Assembly: GCA_030386875.1 (NCBI GenBank)
Contig: CM059572.1
Coordinates: 41,041,732-41,105,731 of the forward strand
Length of the DNA: 64,000 nucleotides
Source of the DNA: Morinoia aosen
Taxonomy: Eukaryota; Arthropoda; Malacostraca; Amphipoda; Talitridae
Direction: 5' to 3'
The position numbers were made by a program, and so were the translations under genes. This document shows, piece by piece, positions 23,501 to 34,291 of the stretch; within the stretch, counting starts at the first letter, position 1, and every line of letters begins with the position of its first letter. The notes beneath the pieces were generated by a model. The model had not been told where the DNA came from and ran no database searches. It was given only the letters and a program-made list of their open reading frames with translations.

Positions 23501-24293
23501 AGTTGAACCTGTAAGATTCGATCATTATTTCAAAGGAAACAGCTCTCTAGGCTCCTTGGTGGAGGTTTGCGTCAAGTTCGTTAAACGGCTGCTCTACAGT
23601 TCAATTAAGAACTTGGTATTACCTTTGGATAAGTTTGAGCTGCTGGTAGCGAAAGTTGTGCATTTTGTGAACAAGCGACCGCTGGCTTTTAAAGAGGCTC
23701 TAAGGGAAGATGTGGAGCAGACTCCTTTGCCCATAACCCCAGAGTTGCTTTCCAGGGGACGAGAATTGATCTCTCCTAACATTATTCCCTATCTGACCAG
23801 TGGCGAAGTTTGGCAACCCGATACCACTCGGGAGAAATCCTTACTAGACGGTTTTTCTAGGCTATCTACCATTGATGACAGACTTGTCTCTACGTACAAT
23901 GAGGCCTTCTTTGCTAATCTGTTGGATCAGGCAACGAGTGAATCGGGAAAGTATAAACCCGTGCGACATGAGAAGTTAGCAGAGGGCGACATAGTTTTAC
24001 TGAAGGAGCCAAACATGAAAGTGTATCACTACCCAATGGCAGTGGTTCATTCAACAGTCGAAAATGATTTGGGTGAGGTCACGGCAGTTACTGTTTACAA
24101 GGGTCGAACGAGAGAAACGGTCAAGAGACACGTGTCGTCGGTAATACCTTATTTGCGCCCTACGTGTAGCCCACCTGTTCAACGGGAAACATTGACTGCT
24201 CCTAATTGTCAGGAGGAGGCGCGTCCTCAAAGAGCTGCTTCCGTAAGAGGAAGCGCGATTTCTCGGCGGATGCTGGAGAGAAATCTAGTTTAA
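20586..24293 (+). CDS. pol: BEL/Pao pol: RT, RNase H, integrase
   Basis: 1235 codons in the same frame as gag, with TGA CAG ATG between them. RT motifs: YDLRKAFLQ (about residues 226-234), LPFGLKPSP (about 268-276) and the catalytic box YMDN (about 309-312), where Y-x-D-D is usual. RNase H: FCDSSKLMYGV, LELQAVAYAVE and CTDSMIALHWI. Integrase: zinc-binding HVQAAHSG...CVVCKRF, then D in FVDYLGP, D in SDLGSQL and E in LVEVCVKFVKR, a complete D-D-E set. There are no internal stops. Because pol starts after a stop, it needs readthrough or internal initiation, or the stop is an inactivating mutation. Confidence 0.92.
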   Translation: MADRADVSPTCELGNCGNCIGFSAYVVLDDEGEVLDRDLQLATSEVLDFCYNRVVNYDRTSDSESHEENDEVVNFVLSNTTRDADGRLIMPLPWRGEFSHLLGSNFGLAKSILSSNLRKLHKDKEKLIMVDNVFKDQVESGVIERVPNFREFCGNNKHSFLAHMPIFKLQRATTKCRVVFLSNICEKFQGKVSMNHNQVLCPGPCLNHKISTALLMLRFGERLLIYDLRKAFLQLSLNDLDSNRLMFLWFRDVSNGDFSLEAYRSLRLPFGLKPSPALLMLALFKILVLDESESNDLKLLKIRLYSLIYMDNGAYAGSDEEVQYAFSKLNEIFNPYKFEIQQVETNSEKVHQLLVQKGESPPETKVLGMVWDKSCDALAIVRLELDVQANTKRLVLKTIASQYDNFGLILPCLNRAKLFVHKLQCCSGLQWDSVLNDELIREWKVIARQFNARPNYTIKRNVGHHSDAYELIAFCDSSKLMYGVVVYLKNVCTGVVSFLLAKNRIINDRLSVKSIPVLELQAVAYAVEILAELRDQLSGESILCKVNFVKFKVCTDSMIALHWINSYALKLEKMQKHSVFLQNRLKQIMEMTKSLPVEFSFAASVENPADLTTRPVSPRKLSVRTFHEGPEFLSGDAEMAQDFTVSLPHPCQDRERPPEQTYLASAGVEVRGIEFAVPASRFSSFAKLVSVYFIVKRFFFCFVRKFGSEPVKQRFEEKSSEFNRSQAVTDLLQLDQQLHFGDIFEYFRNRTTLNETPKLVFRLNLFIDAAGLLRVKSKFGRASDYSHNNYNPIVLSKNSRVTELIIRDAHVQAAHSGCYTLLNQLKREYWVEHFFSTVKRAIKNCVVCKRFNSRTVKLNQNSYRDFRRNPPCIPFRSIFVDYLGPMWVGSQTGKRKVWLLCVTCLWSRAVNLKICADLSVESFLTAFQTHVYEHGVPSRVFSDLGSQLVSAANIVADFLKDVHTQTFLSRNGVEPVRFDHYFKGNSSLGSLVEVCVKFVKRLLYSSIKNLVLPLDKFELLVAKVVHFVNKRPLAFKEALREDVEQTPLPITPELLSRGRELISPNIIPYLTSGEVWQPDTTREKSLLDGFSRLSTIDDRLVSTYNEAFFANLLDQATSESGKYKPVRHEKLAEGDIVLLKEPNMKVYHYPMAVVHSTVENDLGEVTAVTVYKGRTRETVKRHVSSVIPYLRPTCSPPVQRETLTAPNCQEEARPQRAASVRGSAISRRMLERNLV

Positions 24294-24435
24294 GTTATTT
24301 GTTAAGAGTTGTATTCTCCAAATTTTGTGTTCTTACGTTTTCGTTTTCTGATTTAATGCCATAGGCTTAGTCCAGTTTTACTTTAAATGTTTAACTGTTC
24401 ATTTTCATTTCGAAAATGAACCTTGGCCCCCGGAG

Positions 24436-25578
24436 TGTCTAAAATAAAACCTTATTTTACGCTATTTTTCCGCGATTGGGGAAACTAGCCTTCGCGAGTT
24501 GTAATAAAGTATTTTAATTAAACTTCAAAGTTAAAATACACTCTGGGAGGCCGCCCGATATTCATAAAGTGTGAAGACTATTACAGACGGTTTCCTCGAG
24601 TCACGACACCTGAGAGAGGCAGACCCATTTCAGCCTCAGCGGCGCACACATCTCCGTGCTTAATCAACTGCCTTTACATTCGAGAGCCCACGAAACGATG
24701 ATGGGCTAAGGCACATATCCGGCACGGCCTGCGTCTTGTGGGCGCTGGCCTCTGGAGACTTCACTTCGCCTGCACACCTGCACGCCGTAGCCTGAGTGGC
24801 AGATGTAAGTCGGGCGGCCTTTATTTCCCGATGTCTGAAGCAGGCATTAATTAGGCTAGCCTCGGTGATCCTCTGTACGGGTTGCTTTTAAACGCGACTC
24901 GTGAAGCTAGGCTTTCCCTAATCTGTGGCGACAGCCGGGGCCAGGGCTTCAAAATGAAATACCACAACTCTATTCGCGCATAATACCAAAACTCTATTCG
25001 CGCATAATACCAAAACTCTATTCGCGCATAATACCAAAACTCTATTCGCGCATAATACCAAAACTCTATTCGATCGTGCATAATAAAAATCTATTCGATC
25101 GTGTATAATAATATAAATTTATTCGATCGTGTATAATATTAAAAATCTATTCGATCGTGTATAATATTAAAAATCTATTCGATCGTGTATAATATTAAAA
25201 GTCTATTCGTTCTTGCATAATATTAAAAGTCTATTCGTTCTTGCATAATATTGAAAGTATATTCGTGTACAGCACTATAATCGATAAGTCTTCCTCCAGC
25301 AATCCATGCTCCTTGGGCGATCGCGAGGGTCCTCCATCCGGGTTGCCTGCCCGGGATGCTCCGCTCGTGCCCGGCCTGCCTCGGTCATCCAGAAGACTGT
25401 TGTTTAACTCCTCTGTAATTTTTTCCTTCGAACTTTCTGAAACTTAAAACCTGCGACTCCACAAAATTCATCAAAATTAAAAGTCTTTGCGGTGGTGAAT
25501 TTGGTTAATCTCCTTTGCGATAGTAAATTTGAAATTAAGGAAGAGACCTCGAAGTTTTGATTGGGGGTTTTTTCTACA
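24436..25578 (+). repeat. BEL 3' LTR
   Basis: Same length as the 5' LTR and, by eye, the same sequence, including the internal 24/27-bp array at about 24967-25264. It is preceded by a purine/C-rich stretch (CTTGGCCCCCGGAG), the likely polypurine-tract position. Confidence 0.93.
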
Positions 25579-26203
25579 TTAATTATTAAAGCATTTGTCT
25601 TTAAACTTATACCGTTTTTTAACTTTAGGACAAGCTCCACCTCGCCTTCAACATTACTCTTAGCGTTAACGCCTTTTATAGTCAGAGAACTTGGCTTCAC
25701 GTCATTACTTATCTCACTAATTCTGTGGTAGCTGATTAGACATTTCTCTGATCCTGAATCAATCAATGCATTCCACAGGTCTGCATCTTTTCTAAGCACA
25801 ATCATGGGCTTATGACTTTTTCGTAATACAAATAATTCATTTTGTCCTGTAACTTCAACTTCTTCATCTTCTTCGTATTTACAAACGTTCGCCGTCACAT
25901 GGCTTTCAAATTCAGTGCCATGAGCATTTAAATCTTTCAAATCGCTTAAATCCACCTCTCCCAGCGATTCATATCTATTTTGACACTTAATTAGTGGGTC
26001 AATTATCTCAACATTTTTAACGAGGGAACCTCCAGACATGTTTAACACATCAACTCTCTCGACATTTTTAACGAGGAAATCTTCAGCACCAGAATTCTCC
26101 TCGGGTTCACAGGGAGCTACTGACGTAGAGTCACACTTAGTTATTTCAATTTCATTTTTACCATTGACGTTATTTCTATCGGAAATGAAATCGTCTCCGC
26201 AGC
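25579..26203 (-). pseudogene. pol: Ty3/gypsy pol fragment A: linker and protease
   Basis: The frame, -1 relative to gag, reads from an acidic linker (KNEIEITKCDSTSVAPCEPE) into an aspartic protease with the active-site triad in ALIDSGSEKCLISY and a hydrophobic strand ELVLKLKNGISLKTNALI. It is cut at TTAAT 25579-25583 by the BEL LTR. Its continuation is at 17471. A predicted protein continuing into the LTR (to 25404) is an artefact of the insertion. Confidence 0.85.
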
Positions 26204-27682
26204 TTACGCTAAAAGATTATCGCCACTGTTAGTTTGGTAAGTTTCTACCTGGCCTTTTTCTGGTACACGAGTTTTATGCTGTCCTCGCGCACGGACACGA
26301 TCAGGTCTACCTGGTCTGTTGAAATAGTCTCGTCTGGACCTACAGTCTCTTGCGTAGTGTCCTAACTTATTACAACGAAAACAAGCTACATCACGCAGTG
26401 AATGCTCGGTGGCTGTCTGATATGAACCTGGTTTGTACCAATCAGTCGGTTTCCTAGCCACAGTGGTTACCGACACACCTTGTCCTTGACAGATACACAT
26501 ATTACTATTACAATTCGAGCAACGCCTCGCTTCAGTAGCTGTCTCTAATGCTTGGGCTTCGAGAGTTCCTAGTTCACGATCTCCAACAAAAGATTTTACG
26601 TGAGGTCTAGCACGGAAAGTTGGTCTCGGGAAATTTGGTCTCCAGTAGGGCCTACGCGTCCTACCTCTACCTTGAAATCCGCCTCTTGTCATTGTATGCA
26701 CTTCGGCCTCATCATAGGCTGCATCAAAGTTTGATTCGGACGAATGGTCATCCTCTGCACAATAGATTTCCACAGATCTCTCAGATCGAGTCGCTAATAT
26801 TTGCTTATCCTCGGGAAAATTCCTAATGACAGTCACGAGTCTCTGAAGGAGCTCTTCCGACGAGTTAAAGGGTTTGTTAAATAGTTTTTTGGAAAAATCT
26901 TCTGTTACTAGGGGGTTGATGATGGCCATAGCTAACGCAACAATTAAAGTATTCTCGACATACTTATCGAGAGCAACAGGATCGTGACAATTTACTACAT
27001 AGGGGTGGGCTCTGTTCGAACACTCCGGGCTGGTCATTATTCTGTGGGTTAGCTTACGGATTTTGGATAGTATAGCAACAAACTGGCTCGCTAAAGCATC
27101 ATTACGTTTTAGGCGTACGTTATTTAGATCACAGGCGACCGCGTGCAGAGATCTTTCACCTTTCGAGACGTAGATATTTTCCAACAGGTGCACGACTTCT
27201 TCGAAACTTAATTCATAACCTTCACTAATTATGGACGCGACGACCGTGTTGAAGTCGCCTACCCGCTTGTCTGCAGTTCGCAACAATAAGTTTAGTTTCG
27301 CTTCTTCCGAATTATCTGACAGCATATTGAAATATGCTCGCACATTCTTTATATGCGTTTCTAGTGACTTATTTTCTATGAAGTCAGGGTCGTTTCTCCG
27401 TCTTCTACCTCTGAACTGCGGCAGATCCTGCCCAGCAATTACAACACTAGGTATCGGACTGACAATAGAAGTCCTCACAGCGGTAACCGTACTAGTTACA
27501 GAGCTAACTGTGGTAGTGACTGCACTGGTAACAGGGGTGACTGTGGTGGTGGTCGTCATCGTGATAGGTACAGAAATCGACTTCGCGGAAAAAATAGGAA
27601 TTGATACTCTTCCTAATCTAGTCACGTACGGGGTAGTTCTTATGTACTCGTATCCGTCAGAGTCACTGTCCGACATAAGCAC
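26204..27682 (-). CDS. gag: Ty3/gypsy gag
   Basis: 492 codons. A Ser/Thr/Val-rich N-terminus is followed by a capsid-like helical region (residues about 120-300) with RRRRNDP, LLLRTADKRVGDF and LNNVRLKRNDALASQF. After an Arg/Pro-rich stretch comes one CCHC zinc knuckle, CFRCNKLGHYARDC (about residues 433-446). This is the layout of gypsy-group Gag, which binds RNA and forms the capsid. It ends at TAA near 26204. The protease frame lies in the -1 frame relative to gag and is open across the end of gag, consistent with frameshift expression of Pol. Confidence 0.9.
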   Translation of the reverse strand: MLMSDSDSDGYEYIRTTPYVTRLGRVSIPIFSAKSISVPITMTTTTTVTPVTSAVTTTVSSVTSTVTAVRTSIVSPIPSVVIAGQDLPQFRGRRRRNDPDFIENKSLETHIKNVRAYFNMLSDNSEEAKLNLLLRTADKRVGDFNTVVASIISEGYELSFEEVVHLLENIYVSKGERSLHAVACDLNNVRLKRNDALASQFVAILSKIRKLTHRIMTSPECSNRAHPYVVNCHDPVALDKYVENTLIVALAMAIINPLVTEDFSKKLFNKPFNSSEELLQRLVTVIRNFPEDKQILATRSERSVEIYCAEDDHSSESNFDAAYDEAEVHTMTRGGFQGRGRTRRPYWRPNFPRPTFRARPHVKSFVGDRELGTLEAQALETATEARRCSNCNSNMCICQGQGVSVTTVARKPTDWYKPGSYQTATEHSLRDVACFRCNKLGHYARDCRSRRDYFNRPGRPDRVRARGQHKTRVPEKGQVETYQTNSGDNLLA

Positions 27683-29420
27683 AAAATACTCCTATATTCT
27701 TAGACCTCTAATTACCTTTAAGCGAAAAATGTTCTACACACATATAATGAAAATATTCTACATACAATAAAATGATAACTCACATTTTCAGCGGACTTAA
27801 AACAGGCTATTCCAGCACCACAAAGTCAAAGCTCGTGAAGGTCGGCAGCAAACTGAACAGAGCAAGCTGATCCGGCTTACTCTTATGTGCTAGAGGACAA
27901 TGGGTGCTAGAGAGCACTGGCTACAACTTCCTTCAATTGTTCTAGAGAACAATGGACTACCGCCTCACACAAATGCTTCCGCGTACACGCTCTCCCACTC
28001 CCAGGAATCCGCGCTTGCAATGCCTATGCTGCTCGCCGCTGAACTTCCACTCCCAGGAATCAGCGCTTGCAATGCTTACTGCTTACTGCTTACTGCTCGC
28101 TGCTCAACTTCCTACTCATTAATTTTATAATGATGATGTATAATCATTAAATTGAGCGCATGCTTATTTAATTTGCAAGCAACATTATCGGCGTACACTT
28201 AACTTGTTGGTGACGTTGAACAATATTTTGGCGATGCGTAGCTCTCGTCGATCTTCTCGCTGCAGATGACGGTGCGTAAATGCGTAGATCTCGTCGACAG
28301 ATCAGGTTGTTGATCTGGACCCCTCACTTCATCTTCTCCTTTGAGTAGCGATGATCCAGACTGGTGAAGGCTGAGTAGCGTGTAGATTTTCGATTGTTTC
28401 TCCCTCGAAGTTCTTTCCAATAACTTCGATTTTCTGCGCTGACGTCCTTCTTCCTTTTCTCGATGCTCTGAAGTAATGTGATAACTGTGCGACGTTACTC
28501 CAAACAGGGTGACACTCCTCACACTTAATTAAAATCACGGATCAGCAGAACCGAAGATCAATTCTTGATATCTTTCTTCTTCAATGGGGCAATGTGGCAA
28601 TGTGGATATCTTTAATGTGGCATCCCGATATACTGGCCACCATAAATGTTCCGGCCTTTTCAGTATACAGGTCGAAACTAACGCGAATGAGGTTCGGGAG
28701 TGACTTCAAATGCAGTAACGTAGTTATCCTTTATTGGTACTTCAGAATTGGCACAGGCTTGGGAATTGGCAAAGAATCAGTTAGATCGGACGGTAGGTGC
28801 TAATGCGAAGTGATGTTACTTCTATAACGCATCTGTGACCTATACAGGTGCTTCCTCGACAGTCGCGCTTCCGCTAATGAAGAGCGACGTCTCTTTTAAT
28901 GTGCTACCTCTACGGCAGGCCACCGCTAGTGAACGGCGATGTCTCTTGCCGATTCTATTTATATACTCGGCGGGCGCACAATACCTACAGCGCAACAGAC
29001 GGCGAAATTCACATCGGTGGCAACAACTTGTACTGAACTGTAAAATTTTTATTCTTTAGTGAGGAAATAGGAGAATTGAAACATGCGACCCTGAAGAAGA
29101 GTGGCAAACGATGGTAAAAGATTAACGAAATTTAGCAAATACGCTAAATATTACTGTAATACACTTTTGATTACAAAACAGTTGACCATTGAAAATTCTC
29201 TTAATAGTCTCTTGATTGTTCTGCCATAACTGTTAGAAAACTGGACTTGCAATAATTATTCTCGGCGAAGCAGTCAAATACGAATTTCGCTGAACTGAAA
29301 ATGGAACGAGTAAACGCAAATAATTACGGCAACATATTTTGGCAAAACAATGATGGAAACAAATTAATTCTCCAACTACTGGTACCACTGCGAGTGTGTC
29401 CCAGAGTCGCCTTTCTCAAT
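27683..29420 (-). promoter_or_regulatory. Leader / probable 5' LTR region of the Ty3/gypsy element
   Basis: There is no coding sequence. On the minus strand, TATATAAATA (28957-28966) sits in a GC-richer setting. Downstream of it are repeated words (CCGCTANTGAACGGCGATGT type at about 28868 and 28921). The block TCCCAGGAATCNGCGCTTGC is repeated near 28000 and 28055. I infer the 5' LTR and leader lie here but cannot place their borders. Confidence 0.35.
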
Positions 29421-29427
29421 TGTTGAG

Positions 29428-29655
29428 ACGATTCTTCTTCAGATAAACCCCGCCCCTAATGCAACACATAAGTTCACCCACTTGTAACATTCGAAATAAT
29501 GCACCTATCGACTTCAAATTACTCTCAAGCGAAAGAATGTTTTAATCTTACGTTTGAGAAGAATTTAAAGTCGATAGGTATATCATTTCAAAAGGTACAG
29601 TTGGGTGAACTTATGTATTGTATTAGAGGCGAAGCTTATCTGGAAAAGATCCGTT
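29428..29655. repeat. Imperfect fold-back element (about 230 bp)
   Basis: Two arms of about 113 bases are reverse complements around a centre near 29541. Left-arm words such as ACATAAGTTCACCCA (29466) and CCTATCGACTT pair with their complements at 29616 and about 29570. Outer parts (TTCAGATAA and TTCCAGATAA) also pair. There is almost no loop. It could be a MITE or the source of a long hairpin RNA. Confidence 0.8.
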
Positions 29656-29659
29656 ATGA

Positions 29660-31190
29660 CTGTCCATCCTTCATTCACACGTCAAATAAACTGATTGTTA
29701 AAAAACTGACACATCTCTGTATGTGAATGAACATTTTTAACGATTTCTTGCTCTGAGGCAAACACTTTTCAAACAGCAACCTTCAGAAAGAATAAAAAAA
29801 TGGCCAGCAGCACAGGAATTTTTATTAAGAGGGGATATGAAGAAAATTTAAACAATAAAGATATTAAGAATGGGAATGAAAAATATTTTTAGCTGTTATT
29901 TAGTTTTACATTCAAAATTTTAACGTGGTAAAAAGGTTGTGGATCATTTTCAGGGTAGAATGATTGTAACGTATGTGATATCTGTTCCTGTACTGTGTTT
30001 TTTTCATTTCTATAGGGCTAAAACAGTGAATTATTTTATTGAATGGTTATTTTTTTAAACCACCTATACTAGTAGTAAGCAACCTACCACTTTAGACACA
30101 GGTCACCACAATTATCTTATAAAGAAAATAAATTAACAAAAAATATAATAAAATAGTTCTCCATTGACGAATTTTTCCTTTTTATAACCAGAAATTACTT
30201 ACATAAACGATCAAGTCCCTTATAGATATACATTTCAGTTTTCTTAATTTCCATCCATTTTGGCAAAGTTTTCCCATCGATTTTAGCAAAGTTTATCCGT
30301 GCTGGCAAGCTCTCAAAACATCATTGCCGAGGCATCATTGCCGTCAGTTCACCAAGACCAGATTTTTATTGCCTACAAAGTTCTATATAAGTTATTTGTC
30401 ACGAAAAAATCCAAGCTAATACAAGCCAGAATTGTAGTCCACCGCTGGGGACGGGAGCAAGCAGCAATCTATTTATGATCATTTCAATTTACCGCTTAAA
30501 TTAAATTCTACCTTCCATTCATGCCGAATTACAGTATCATCACCAGAGCTCCTTCTTTCATCAGCTCCATGTAAAAGCGTTTCCCTTTGATAGTCTGAGT
30601 ACATTAGCTGCATTCAACGATGATACTTCTTAAATGTATTCTGAAGCTACTCACCAATGTCACGATATTCTCAAAATTTTACACTTAACTACTTTGTAGT
30701 TGGAGATCAACTAAAGTTTTTGTTCGGGTTCTTTTATGGCAAACGTATTTTTTACATAAACATTTCCCCTGAAAATCTAAAAATCTATATTAAAGTAGAA
30801 GCTATCTAAAAGAAATTTCAACAGAAAACCAGCGCAATCATTTGGTGTTCACAACAAAGTTCTTTTTTTCGTAAATACACCGAAGAATAGGTGTCTTCTG
30901 CAGTCTCTGCGACGGTTTCAGCGTCGTTGCTCACCAGCCTTGCACCTGACTTGACCATCTATACTTCTCTTCATTTTAATAAGCTGTGCTGTTAGATCAA
31001 CTCCTGAGTGTGGCTCGTGTCTTGCTACAGTCTCCTGTTCTACCTCGCTCCTTCATCGAGATGGTCCTGACGGTGCCATGGTGACCGACCACCTGTCTTC
31101 CGTGGCCGACCTACCGCCTCCCTGCGCTGCGCTTCTGCTTCACCACCCGAGTTCGGCTGCTTAAGGAGATCGTCCCAGGCCCCTGCCGCT
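29660..31190. other. Intergenic, nothing recognised
   Basis: Mostly AT-rich. A GC-richer stretch at about 30890-31190 has no recognisable frame. Confidence 0.4.
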
Positions 31191-31349
31191 CAGGAGGTCA
31201 TTTTTCATATTTTTGTTGGAAAAGGACCCTTATGTGGTGGACTATTCGGTCCCAAAATTTTATGGCGCTACGGACAATAGATCCCCTCCAGGGGACCAAA
31301 ATCTTTAATTTTGAGCCCATTTCAACCCCATATAAAAAGAGAACAAATG

Positions 31350-32105
31350 GGAAATGGAAAAAAACCATGTGAGTTTGTTTGAAATGTTTCAAGGATTCTA
31401 AAACTGACTTTGTTTTTGTTCTAGCATCAAAACTCGATGGCGAGTCCCATTTTGAAATATCATTACCAGTGAAATATCAATACCTAAAAACCAATATGTC
31501 AAAGTTTTTCAAAAACTAAGGCCTAAATAAAAAAAATTGATGGAATAAATTGTGTTTCTCTTCAAAGGTTACATATCATAGTTTAATTTCATAAGAATCA
31601 GACTGAAAATAAAAAATTCATATTTTTGAAAAAAAAAAAAAATTTTTTTGGGGGGGGGTTTAGAAATCACAATTCACACTGTGAATATGAAGTTATGTAT
31701 GGAAATTATCGAAATAAAAATAAAACTGCATCCAATTACATAAATTGTTCATTATATTATGTACAACACTTCAAACTTTCAACATTCAAAATGGGACTAG
31801 TCCTCGTGTTTTGATGCTAGAACAAAACCAAAGACAGCTTTAGAATCCTTGGAGCATTTCTAACAAACTCACACGGTTTTTTCCAAATTCAAATTTTTCG
31901 AAAAAATATATAACTCTAAACCCAAAAAATTATTGTTGTTTTTAGAAATTTTAAAAAATTTGAAAAAATAGAAATATTTTGAAAATGGAAAAAACGCGTG
32001 AGAGTTTGTTAGAAATGTTTCAAGGATTTTAAAACTGTCTTTGGTTTTGTTCTATCATCAAAACTCGATGCCGAGTCCCGTTTTGAAATATCCATAAAAT
32101 ATACC
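31350..32105. repeat. Triplicated 110-bp unit, one copy inverted
   Basis: The block GTGAGTTTGTTTGAAATGTT ... TTCTAGCATCAAAACTCGATG occurs direct at about 31357-31470, inverted at about 31780-31885 and direct at about 31983-32095. The first and second copies, and the second and third, could form hairpins. It is flanked by A- or T-rich sequence. Confidence 0.75.
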
Positions 32106-32109
32106 AAAA

Positions 32110-33300
32110 AACTAATTTTTCTTGAAATAAAAAAAACTAAGTCCTAAATCGAAAAAATGACACGAGTAAAAAAGGTTTACTTTCACAAAATACATTCACT
32201 GGCAAATTTTCAAACGAATCGGACAAAAAAAGTTGAAAAAGTGGGACGATCTCCATTACTGGTGGGTGTGAGTCACCGTAATAGTTAGCGCCACAATTTT
32301 ATGATAGTGACGTCCGTCGCGGCTTTAAGTATCTACCCCCGGATAACTCAAAAATAATGGGAAATTTATTATTTGCGTAACATAGCCATAAATTTACAGA
32401 ATTGATACACTGAGTTTCGATTGAAATTGTCACGTAAAATTTCTATTTAAAATACTACTGTTGTTCACTTTCGTGTTCTCGTATTGAAAAACAAGTGCTC
32501 AAATTTAAAGACGAACGACTATATTTAAAATTACCAAAATTAAATTAGGATTTAACATATTTACTAAGATTAGAATTAATTAGTCTTAGACAGCTATTCC
32601 TAAATATTACGAAATCTGAACTCTCGAGCCGCGCATTATTTTCTGCAGGGCAACGTGTTCACCAATACCTTAATCTCGTGTCGTGATTTGTCAAGTGACG
32701 TACGCGGTTTTTCGGTCTCATTTATTTTGCGGTGTGAGATCTATTTCATTTGGGCCTATTTCTAAGCTACAAATTTATGAGTAGTCGTTACCTACTAATT
32801 TGCATAAATTGTTAACTATTTTTTCTCTAAAAACAGTGATCGTGGCACGGTGCTGGAGGGGCGCTGAGGGTGTCCTGGTGTCCCAGTCTCTCCCTTCTTC
32901 CGGCCCATTCGCGGGATTTAGCATTGATTTATCGAACTGAAAAAATGTTAATTTTTTACTGTTTCCTAACCCTGCGTCAGTGCCACGTCTCTTTTTTGTC
33001 AATAGTCTTTAGCCATTTCTATTTCAATGCTCGGCAAAGGTAGTTACCGTTCGCAGATAAGAGTTGCACTCTTAGATGTTAAAAATTGTCTCCTACCTTA
33101 CAGATTTCAACAGTGGATGAGGTGTGTTTGTCTCACCCATTGCAAGGCTAAGATAATCCGTTATGTTCCTCTCCCTGTGGTAAGCGAGGTGACACATGTC
33201 ACGAACAGGGTGACTCATGTGACTTGTGGGGGACAAAACAGTACATGGAGAACAATCTTTAACTGGTGCAGATAGAAGTTTTGTACGTAAAAGATGCAAG
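32110..33300. other. Intergenic, nothing recognised
   Basis: No gene or clear repeat. Confidence 0.4.
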
Positions 33301-33319
33301 AATTTAAGTTAACTTCATG

Positions 33320-33420
33320 TATAAATGCGACATCTCAGCCGGCAGCGTCTCGCCTCACTTCATTTGAGCCTTCTTATCTCCCGCGAACTGATAAACCGGC
33401 GCTCTTATCAGACCGGAGCA
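33320..33420 (+). promoter_or_regulatory. Weak candidate promoter region upstream of integrin beta gene 2
   Basis: TATAAAT (33320-33326) lies about 30 bases before a GC-rich segment. GATA-type words CTTATCT and CTTATCAG follow (about 33370-33405). It is 2.5 kb upstream of the gene 2 start codon, so a non-coding first exon would be needed. Speculative. Confidence 0.2.
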
Positions 33421-34291
33421 AATTATTTTAGCTCAAGCGTTGATTCATTTCCTCTTCCACTGTTGTGAGAGGCAGAACGTGGTGCCCCGTAGACTTTAAA
33501 TTAGTTCAAAGAACGTACCTAACAGTGTTTTTGATTGTCAAGTATCGTACGGACTATCATCAGCCATTGTAGCAAGATGCAGAGTTGAAGAATTTTCGAA
33601 GATGTCTTAGTTTTGGTGCTCGAGAGATGATCACTTGAGACAGCGAAGGATTGCTTTGAATATACTCAGTAACGATGAACATTTAACGGAAATGTGGTAG
33701 CTGTTTCAATGAAGTATTCGTCCATTACAAGTTTCTAAAGTGCCAGGATAACAGTTGATGCGTATGTACTGATTGCTGTTCTGAATATTACTTCTACGGA
33801 ATATTACTTCACCGCGAGACAAACAAAATAGTCTGAATACAGTATGAGTGAAAGAACTCCAATATTTCACAGTGCTTTAAATTATTACTTATTTCAGTCA
33901 ATTGGTACTCTTGAAATGCAAATGAAAATGATAAATTGTTGTTTATTGTGGCAATACTGTGTAAATAATATGTGATCGGAAGTATACTGAGCAATATAAG
34001 ATAAGTTTAAACTTGACTTTTAAATGTATATATCAGAAAATAAGTTTAATAAAGCAAAGTTACCATTCAAAAACGAAACATGACCTGAAGAGTACGGATG
34101 AGTTGCGGGAGGTGGCAAAGAATGAGACTCAATACACAGTATATATCTATACCAGATACAGGAAGCAACGTTTCCAAATGTTGTATTTTTCAGCACCTCA
34201 TAGTGATGTTTAATTAACTTCTATATTTTAGGTGTTTAATCAACTTCTCACATATTAATTCGATGTCAATTTTTTAGAGCGCACTCTTATA

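Larger units (their letters stand above)
17472..25578 (+). mobile_element. BEL/Pao LTR retrotransposon, complete
   Basis: It is 8107 bp, bounded by 1143-bp LTRs beginning TGTCTA and ending TCTACA. It is flanked by a 5-bp target duplication, TTAAT (17467-17471 and 25579-25583). Internally it has a candidate primer-binding site at 18615, gag-protease (18729-20582) and RT-RNase H-integrase (20586-24293). By eye the two LTRs show no differences, which implies a very recent insertion. It lies in the opposite orientation to, and inside, a Ty3/gypsy fragment. The BEL/Pao assignment rests on gag and protease fused in one frame and on the RT and integrase motifs described under each ORF. Confidence 0.93.
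16425..28970 (-). mobile_element. Ty3/gypsy retrotransposon, 5' part, split by a BEL insertion
   Basis: On the minus strand the order is: promoter-like leader (to about 27683), gag (27682-26204), protease (26203-25579), the BEL element (25578-17472), then the end of protease and start of reverse transcriptase (17471-16425). The RT body, RNase H, integrase and 3' LTR are missing, so the element is 3'-truncated near 16425-16480. Removing the BEL element plus one 5-bp duplication takes out 8112 bp, a multiple of 3. The protease frame was therefore continuous before the insertion. A minus-strand TATATAAATA at 28957-28966 could be the U3 promoter. I could not define the 5' LTR borders. Confidence 0.8.

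Noticed and set aside
25404..26048. A single 214-codon protein joining the gypsy protease to LTR sequence
   Set aside because: Chimeric frame created by the BEL insertion; the last third is LTR.
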